Shown: in pieces, positions 58,963-64,000 of the stretch
How the letters are laid out: the number at the start of each line of letters is the position of its first letter
Numbering within the stretch: position 1 is the first letter of the stretch
DNA from: Cellulosimicrobium cellulans
Lineage (GTDB): Bacteria > Actinomycetota > Actinomycetes > Actinomycetales > Cellulomonadaceae
Reading direction: 5' to 3'
Assembly (NCBI RefSeq): GCF_016921195.1
Contig: NZ_JAFGYF010000008.1
Span: 103,014-167,013, forward strand
DNA: 64,000 nt
Program-made: the position numbers and the translations under genes
The notes under the pieces: model-generated
What the model was told of the DNA's origin: nothing
The model's database searches: none
Seen by the model: only the letters and a program-made list of their open reading frames with translations

Positions 58963-59657
58963 TGCATCCCTTCGTGCACCGCTACGAGCTCGACACGACC
59001 CGGCCCACCGCGAAGGAGGTGCTGCGCGACGTCGGTCTCCGGGCGTTCCTCCCCGGCGCGGTCCTGTGGGTGCTCATCGTCGCGACCGGGTTCCTCGTGA
59101 CGGGTCCACTGGGCGACCTGCCCGGCGAGGTCGGGGTGAACCGCTGGCTCGAGCAGCGGCGCACGCCCTTCTGGGACACCGTGACCGACGTGTTTTCCCT
59201 CATCGGGACGACCGAGTTCATCATCGGCGGGACCGTGCTCACGATCCTGCTCGTCTGGTGGCGGACGCGGCAGTGGTGGTTCGCCGTCGTGCCCGCGCTC
59301 GCCGTCGCTCTCCAGGCGCTGATCTTCCTCACGTCGTCGATCGTCGTGGGGCGCGAGCGCCCGGACGTCTCGCGGCTCGACGAGGCGCCACCGACCTCGA
59401 GCTTCCCCTCCGGCCACACCGGCGCGTCCGCGGCGTTCTACCTGACGCTCGCTCTGCTCGCGCAGCGCATCACCCACCCCGTCCTGCGCGTCGTCGTCAC
59501 CGTCCTGTGCTGCCTCGTGCCGCTCGCGGTGGGCCTGTCCCGCCTCTACCGCGGCGCCCACGGCCCGGCCGACGTCGTGGTGGGGCTCGTCAACGGCATC
59601 GTCTGCTGCGTCCTCGCCTGGAACTACCTCCGCCGCGACGTCCGCGCGCAGCGCTGA
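58962..59657 (+). CDS. PAP2-family membrane phosphatase (second, coupled copy)
   Basis: A 231-residue PAP2 phosphatase whose ATG overlaps the stop of the preceding one. Motifs are GRERPDVSRLDEAPPTSSFP (motif 1, then start of 2), PSGHTGASAAFYL and LSRLYRGAHGPADVVVG, with all catalytic residues present. Six transmembrane segments are predicted. Two divergent PAP2 genes in tandem suggest division of labour on different lipid phosphates. A 21-bp repeat array begins 25 bases after the stop. Confidence 0.9.
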   Translation: MHPFVHRYELDTTRPTAKEVLRDVGLRAFLPGAVLWVLIVATGFLVTGPLGDLPGEVGVNRWLEQRRTPFWDTVTDVFSLIGTTEFIIGGTVLTILLVWWRTRQWWFAVVPALAVALQALIFLTSSIVVGRERPDVSRLDEAPPTSSFPSGHTGASAAFYLTLALLAQRITHPVLRVVVTVLCCLVPLAVGLSRLYRGAHGPADVVVGLVNGIVCCVLAWNYLRRDVRAQR

Positions 59658-59682
59658 GGGTCGACGCCCTCCCACGAGGTTC

Positions 59683-59808
59683 GCGCGAAGTAGAACCGTG
59701 GTCTGGCGAGGTAGAACCGTGGTCGCACCAGGTAGAACCGTGGTCGCACCAGGTAGAGCGTCGGTAGCGCGAGAGAGAAGCCTGCTCGCACGAGGAATCG
59801 GGGTCACG
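59683..59808. repeat. 21-bp tandem repeat array C (degenerating)
   Basis: Six units in exact 21-base register at 59683, 59704, 59725, 59746, 59767 and 59788, from near-consensus GCGCGAAGTAGAACCGTGGTC to strongly diverged ones, with remnants after 59808. Same family as arrays at 38391 and 41393. Confidence 0.88.
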
Positions 59809-59845
59809 CCAGGTGGACGGTGGTCCGTACGGCCCTCCTTGATAG

Positions 59846-59887
59846 GACGACGGCGGGCCCGGTCCTGAGACCGGGCCCGCCGTCGTC
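59846..59887. terminator. 18-bp bidirectional hairpin terminator
   Basis: GACGACGGCGGGCCCGGT (59846-59863), loop CCTGAG and the exact complement (59870-59887) lie between the convergent PAP2 and chitinase genes. It likely ends transcription from both sides. Confidence 0.8.
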
Positions 59888-59935
59888 GTGCGGGGGCCGA
59901 CCGGGCGATGCGCGCCGCCCCGACGACCCGTCAGG

Positions 59936-61687
59936 TCACTCGCAGAGACCCACCGGGTCCCACGAGCCCCACGTCACGGACCCGGGCAGCTCGCCCTGGG
60001 TCCACCACTGGGCCGCGTAGTTCACGCCGGCCCGGGAGACGGTCTGACCGCCGGTGTACACGGCCTCGCGCGACCAGGCGGGAGCGCAGTCCGCGACCTC
60101 GACCTCGGGTGCCGTGCCGCACGGCCCGATCTTCTTCCACGCGCCGCTCGTGCCCGGCTCCTGGCTGCGGGTCCACCACTGGGCCTTGTACTCCGAGCCC
60201 TCGTGCGAGACGACCTCGCCACCGGTGTAGACGCCCGTGCCGTACCAGGGCACGGCGCACTCGTCGGCCACGCCGGGACCGGGGGTCGCCGCGCGGAGCG
60301 TCGAGCCCAGCGCGTCGCCCAGCTCGTTGCGGTAGTCGCCCGAGAGGTCCCACCACATCGCGCCGCCGTAGCCCTGCGTCGCGACGAACTCGGCCTTGGC
60401 CGTGACCGACGCCGGGTCGTCGTAGCTCCACCACTGGTCGCCGTCGTAGAGCCAGCTCGCCCCGATCTCCGGGTCGAAGTACTGCTCGCCGTCGAACGAC
60501 CGCAGCTCCGCGTACGTCCTGGTGCCGACGTAGCCCGCGGCGGGCTGCCAGCCCTGCGAGCCGTCCTCGACGCCGTACCAGCCGTGGCCGTAGGCGGCGA
60601 GACCCGCGTTGACCTGCGACGGGTCCGCGCCCGCGTTGACGTACATGCCGAGCGCGCCGTCGAGCCCGAGGCCCCAGTTCTGCGTGCCGTCGGGGTGCAG
60701 GTTGCCCTGGTGGCCCGTCTGGTTCGGCACCCAGCCGCCGTGGAAGTCGTAGCCCTGGACGTTGAGGAAGTCCACGACCGCGAACAGGCGGGGGTCGAGC
60801 CAGCCGCCCTGTCCTGCGTTCCAGCCGCCGGCCGGCGCGAAGGCCGTCAGGAGGTAGTCCTCACCGTTCGCCGCGCCGCGCGCGTCGAGCTCGGCGCGGA
60901 ACTCCTCCATGAGGAGCAGGAAGTTCTCCTTGTCCTCGGGGCGGGCGTTCGCCGTCTCGCCACCCGTGACCGGCCACTCCCAGTCGATGTCGATGCCGTC
61001 GAAGATGCCGGCCGCGGCGCCCGGACCGCCCTTGCCGTCGACGATCGGCAGGTTCCCGTCGATGTACAGGTCGAGGCACGAGTCGACGAGCGCCGTGCGG
61101 CCCTCGGCCGTGGACGCCGCCTCGGAGAAGTTGTCCGACCAGGTCCAGCCGCCGAGCGAGATGAGGATCTTGGTGTCGGGGCTGACGGCCTTGAGCTTCT
61201 TGAGCTGGTTGAAGTTGCCCGCCAGCTTCTGGCCGGGCTTGTCGGCCTTGCCGTCGACGGAGTCCTTGGCCGCGACCTCCGCGACGAAGTCGTTGAGGGG
61301 GTCGCCCTCGCCGGGGACGTCGGCGATGTCGCACACGAGATCGGTCGTGACGTTGCCGAACGCGTAGTTGATGTGCGTGAGGTCCTCGATCGCGCCGGTG
61401 CGGACGAGGTCGGCCACGTGGAAGTCGCGGGTCACGCGCGAGTCGGCCATGACGTAGCCGACGCTGCGGAACCCGTTGATGTCGGACGGCCCGGCGACGG
61501 ACGCCGCCGGCTTGGCCGTGGGCTGCGGCGCCGCCACGGCGGGCGACGCGAAGGTGGCCGCGGTCAGGGCGAGCGCCCCGATGACGGCGGTGGTCGCGAC
61601 CGCGCGCGAGCGGGCGGTCGGTGCGGGCGAGGTCTTGGCGAGCGAGCGGCCGGGAGAGGCCGCTCTGGGTGTCGATCGATCGTTCAT
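59936..61687 (-). CDS. Secreted GH18 chitinase with two CBM5/12 modules
   Basis: A 583-residue secreted chitinase. A long Tat-/Sec-like signal region (residues 1-53) has a basic n-region with SRAVATTAVIGALALTAATF and cleavage near AVA. The GH18 barrel spans about 70-465 with SLGGW near residue 178 and the catalytic DGIDIDWEWP (230-239, Glu237). MAYD-type residues appear as LNVQGYDFHGGW, and the alpha/beta insertion segment contains FDGEQYFDPEIGASW. Two chitin-binding CBM5/12 modules follow (about 476-523 and 534-582), each with AVPWYGTGVYTGGEVVSHEG-like and AQWWT motifs. It degrades chitin outside the cell. Confidence 0.95.
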   Translation of the reverse strand: MNDRSTPRAASPGRSLAKTSPAPTARSRAVATTAVIGALALTAATFASPAVAAPQPTAKPAASVAGPSDINGFRSVGYVMADSRVTRDFHVADLVRTGAIEDLTHINYAFGNVTTDLVCDIADVPGEGDPLNDFVAEVAAKDSVDGKADKPGQKLAGNFNQLKKLKAVSPDTKILISLGGWTWSDNFSEAASTAEGRTALVDSCLDLYIDGNLPIVDGKGGPGAAAGIFDGIDIDWEWPVTGGETANARPEDKENFLLLMEEFRAELDARGAANGEDYLLTAFAPAGGWNAGQGGWLDPRLFAVVDFLNVQGYDFHGGWVPNQTGHQGNLHPDGTQNWGLGLDGALGMYVNAGADPSQVNAGLAAYGHGWYGVEDGSQGWQPAAGYVGTRTYAELRSFDGEQYFDPEIGASWLYDGDQWWSYDDPASVTAKAEFVATQGYGGAMWWDLSGDYRNELGDALGSTLRAATPGPGVADECAVPWYGTGVYTGGEVVSHEGSEYKAQWWTRSQEPGTSGAWKKIGPCGTAPEVEVADCAPAWSREAVYTGGQTVSRAGVNYAAQWWTQGELPGSVTWGSWDPVGLCE

Positions 61688-61976
61688 GAAGGCCTCGTTG
61701 CTCTTCGGCCCGGGCTGGGGATCCCGGGATTTGTTCGGTCTCCTGCAACTTACCTGGGCACGACGTGTTTACGCCAGGGTCCGAACGAAAATGGCAAGGT
61801 CAGGGTGCTTGTGTCCGACGGCTCATCCGCGGCCCGGGGACGCCCATGCAGAGGTCGGCGTGGCCGTTGTCTGCTGGGGGCGGGTGACACGCTTCCCGTC
61901 ACCGTCCGCCCAGACGTCCTAGCCTGGAAGCGGCCCGTACTTCTCATGCGACGCACGCGACGAGGGAGTGACTGCG

Positions 61977-62990
61977 GTGAGGCAGGAGCGGAGCGACATC
62001 CAGAGCGGCGAGACGAGGACCGGGACAGGCGGGATCCAGACAGGTACGACCGCGAAGGTCGCCGTGGTCGGCGCGGGGTCGGTCGGGGCGACCCTGGCCT
62101 ACGCCGTCCTGATCCGTGGGGCGGCGCGGGAGGTCGCCCTGTACGACGTCGACACGGCCAAGGTTCACGCCCAGGCCCTCGACCTCGCGCACGGCATCCA
62201 GTTCATGCCGATGGCGCGCGTGGAGGGGTCCGACGACGTCGCGGTGTGCGCGGGGGCGGACGTCGTGGTCGTCACGGCGGGAGCCAAGCAGCAGCCCGGC
62301 CAGACGCGCATGGACCTCGCGGCCAAGACCGTCGGCTTGGCACGCACGCTCATGCCCCAGCTCGTCGAGGTCGCGCCCCAGGCCGTCTACCTCATGGTCA
62401 CCAACCCCGTGGACGTCGTCACCTACGCCGCCCTGAAGTACTCCGGCCTGCCGCGCGCGCAGGTGCTCGGCTCCGGCGCTGTGCTCGACTCCTCGCGGTT
62501 CCGGTACCTCATCGCGGACCACGTCGGCGTGGCGGTGCAGAACGTGCACGCCTACGTCGCCGGCGAGCACGGCGACACCGCCGTGCCGCTGTGGTCGTCC
62601 GCGACGATCGGCGGTGTGCCGCTCCTGGAGCTCGACCCGTTCGACGGGCGGGAACCGCTGACCGAGGAGGTCCGCGACGCCATCGCGCACGACGTCGTCC
62701 ACTCCGCCTACGACATCATCGCGGGCAAGGGCGCCACCGCCTACGCGATCGGCCTCGCCGCCTCCCGGATCGTCGAGGCGATCACCAACGACGAGCACCG
62801 CGTCATGCCGGTCTCCTCACTGCTGAACGGGTACCGAGGCATCGACGACGTGTGCCTCTCCGTCCCGACCATGGTCAGCCACGACGGCGCCGGGACCCTC
62901 CTGCCGACACCCCTGTCGGACGCCGAGCTCACGGCCCTCCGTCATTCCGCCGACACGCTGCGCGCCGCGGCGGACGACCTCGGGCTTTGA
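61977..62990 (+). CDS. ldh: L-lactate dehydrogenase
   Basis: A 337-residue NAD-dependent L-lactate dehydrogenase. VAVVGAGSVGATLAYAVLIR is the Rossmann fingerprint, and AGAKQQPGQTRMDL carries the substrate-specificity Gln (Gln105, where malate dehydrogenases have Arg) and the mobile-loop Arg111. TNPVDVVTYAALK and the catalytic His198 in GEHGDTAVPLW complete it. The GTG at 61977 is preferred (GAGGGA nine bases upstream) over 61968. The N-terminal 25 residues before the fold are polar and not conserved. Pyruvate reduction in oxygen-limited growth is the likely role. Confidence 0.96.
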   Translation: MRQERSDIQSGETRTGTGGIQTGTTAKVAVVGAGSVGATLAYAVLIRGAAREVALYDVDTAKVHAQALDLAHGIQFMPMARVEGSDDVAVCAGADVVVVTAGAKQQPGQTRMDLAAKTVGLARTLMPQLVEVAPQAVYLMVTNPVDVVTYAALKYSGLPRAQVLGSGAVLDSSRFRYLIADHVGVAVQNVHAYVAGEHGDTAVPLWSSATIGGVPLLELDPFDGREPLTEEVRDAIAHDVVHSAYDIIAGKGATAYAIGLAASRIVEAITNDEHRVMPVSSLLNGYRGIDDVCLSVPTMVSHDGAGTLLPTPLSDAELTALRHSADTLRAAADDLGL

Positions 62991-63045
62991 GCGAGCACGC
63001 CCGACGTTTCCGCGGCGTCGAGGAAGAGCGCGACGCCGAGACGCG

Positions 63046-63089
63046 CGAAGGGCCCCACAGCCGCGGAATCTCGCAGCTGGGGCCCTTCG
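63046..63089 (+). terminator. Terminator after ldh
   Basis: CGAAGGGCCCCA (63046-63057) and TGGGGCCCTTCG (63078-63089) form a 12-bp stem with an internal 20-base region that also pairs in part (CAGC with GCAG-type). It lies 56 bases after the ldh stop. Confidence 0.7.
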
Positions 63090-63495
63090 GGTGGCGGTAG
63101 CGGTGGGGTTCGGTCGCTGGCTTTGGACGACGTTGGTCGGCCTGGACGATCTTCCTTCTGACCTCGGCGGACGCTTCGCTCACGCGTGCAACGCGTTACA
63201 CGTTCTCGGACTCGTTTGGACGCCAAAGAGGAGGGTAAAGATGGGCTCCAGCATCCTTGTGCGGCGGGGACACTCGGAGGCGCCGGACCGATAGCGGAGC
63301 ACAAGAGGTCGTCGGAGGTCCTGGTCAAGGGTGGCCGAAGGTCATCGAGGAGCGACGCAGGAGGCGCCCTTGACGCGGGGTGGAGACGGCCGGATGCTCG
63401 GCGATCGGTGCGGAGCTGGACGGTGAGGTGGCGCAGGAACTCGACCGAAGGCGCAAGAGTGCGCGGGCTCACCGCTCCAGAATTAGCATCGAGTC
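63090..63495. other. Lower-GC stretch without convincing gene
   Basis: About 400 bases with visibly lower GC and no frame with normal codon usage. ATG-initiated frames on the plus strand around 63186 are Arg/Ser-rich and look like non-coding reads. The stretch may be degraded insertion material next to the IS481-type element at the window end. Confidence 0.4.
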
Positions 63496-63654
63496 ATGGG
63501 GAAAGAAGAGTCGAGTACACAGGAGTGGTGCCAGCAGTGCGGCGCCACGGTCACCGTCTTCTGGACGCACCTGAGCCAGAAAAACGCCGCGGGCGAGACC
63601 GTGGTCGACGTGATTACAGGTCGAGACGCTCAGGGCCACGAGTTCGCCCGGTAG
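63496..63654 (+). CDS. Small protein with CxxC motif (possible zinc ribbon)
   Basis: A 52-residue frame starting MGKEESSTQEWCQQCGATVT and containing VFWTHLSQKN, then VVDVITGRDAQGHEFAR. A WCQQCG pair could be half a zinc knuckle; only two cysteines are present. TAGCAT at 63484-63489 puts the predicted transcript start exactly at the ATG, favouring leaderless translation. GC is lower than in neighbouring genes. No family is recognised. Confidence 0.5.
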   Translation: MGKEESSTQEWCQQCGATVTVFWTHLSQKNAAGETVVDVITGRDAQGHEFAR

Positions 63655-63902
63655 CGAGTACCTGCCTGACGCCTCGATCGCCGATGCTCGCAGACCACGC
63701 CGCGCTCGCCTCGACTTGCGACGAGATCAGGTTCCTCGTCCAGGAGTTCAACGTCGCCCGCAGCGTTGCCGAGCGGTTCGCGCAACAAGGTCTGTACGCC
63801 AGTCGCGTCGCGAGCCTACCGGTCGACCGTCCGGGCCATCGGCTCGATGGCAGCTCACTCTTGGCGGAGCGGTTGGGCTAACGCGTCGACTATCCGCTCC
63901 GG

Positions 63903-64000
63903 CTAGCTGTACTGACCGGACAGGTTGGTCAAGCGTGTGATGGGTGGCTTGTTCCCGCAGGCGGTGTGGGGACGGTGGTGGTTGTACTCGTGGAGCCATG
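63903..64000 (-). CDS. IS481-family transposase, C-terminal end (cut by window edge)
   Basis: The visible 32 residues, WLHEYNHHRPHTACGNKPPI followed by TRLTNLSGQYS, match the C-terminus of IS481-family transposases, where the NxHRPH segment is near the DDE glutamate and the SRLTNLxGQY tail ends the protein. The stop is at 63903-63905. The terminal inverted repeat would lie just to the left but cannot be fixed without the other end of the element. The rest is beyond the window. Confidence 0.85.
   Translation of the reverse strand, partial: WLHEYNHHRPHTACGNKPPITRLTNLSGQYS

Noticed and set aside
63186..63881. 231-codon plus-strand frame near the right end
   Set aside because: It has an Arg/Ser-rich composition, no recognisable domain and no ribosome site, and it overlaps the better-supported small CxxC protein.

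Overview
The window is very GC-rich (roughly three quarters G+C by eye) with dense, often overlapping genes (ATGA, GTGA and TGATG junctions), many GTG starts and several probable leaderless starts. Gene content points to a chromosomal segment of an actinobacterium from the cellulose- and glucan-degrading Promicromonosporaceae/Cellulomonadaceae, Cellulosimicrobium-like. The main reasons are a secreted GH6 cellulase with CBM2, a GH81 beta-1,3-glucanase lipoprotein, a GH18 chitinase with two chitin-binding modules, and a CebR-type operator. The genus is an inference.

Layout, left part (1-20 kb). A partial formate/nitrite channel is followed by an operon of ribbon-helix-helix regulator, DUF4097 protein and a DrrAB-like ABC exporter, with a repeated TGTGGTGTCA operator. 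Next come a TauE/SafE exporter, recR with DUF5063, dnaX with a VOC protein, and the methionine importer metNIQ with a Cys-rich leader peptide upstream. The SRP RNA gene and tRNA-Ser(GGA) mark the housekeeping core. The GH6 cellulase and a TetR-ABC efflux operon follow.

Middle part (19-44 kb). The complete potassium uptake locus (small ORF-kdpF-A-B-C-D-E) is preceded by two 21-bp-spaced direct repeats. Then come a LytR_C protein, a GNAT enzyme, an AbiEi-like protein and a uracil/xanthine permease. An operon of a processive GT2 polysaccharide synthase, an HlyD-like membrane protein and the GH81 glucanase is the most striking locus. It looks like a beta-glucan (possibly curdlan-type) synthesis and export system built like bcsA-bcsZ. 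Two F420/flavin LLM oxidoreductases, a frameshifted RibD-like reductase and an ABC exporter divergent from its TetR regulator complete the region.

Right part (45-64 kb). A Pnkp-Hen1 RNA repair operon, a methyltransferase, a MOSC protein, an FMN riboswitch controlling a PnuX-type riboflavin transporter, an acyl-CoA dehydrogenase/thiolase pair, Nudix, Rid and two PAP2 phosphatases, the chitinase and L-lactate dehydrogenase are found here. The last 900 bases are lower in GC and end in the C-terminus of an IS481-type transposase.

Two families of short intergenic repeats stand out. One is a hairpin element of about 65 bp at the 3' ends of three consecutive minus-strand genes (29.5, 30.7 and 32.1 kb). 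The other is a 21-bp tandem repeat in arrays at 38.4, 41.4 and 59.7 kb. No CRISPR array, prophage or complete insertion sequence was seen.
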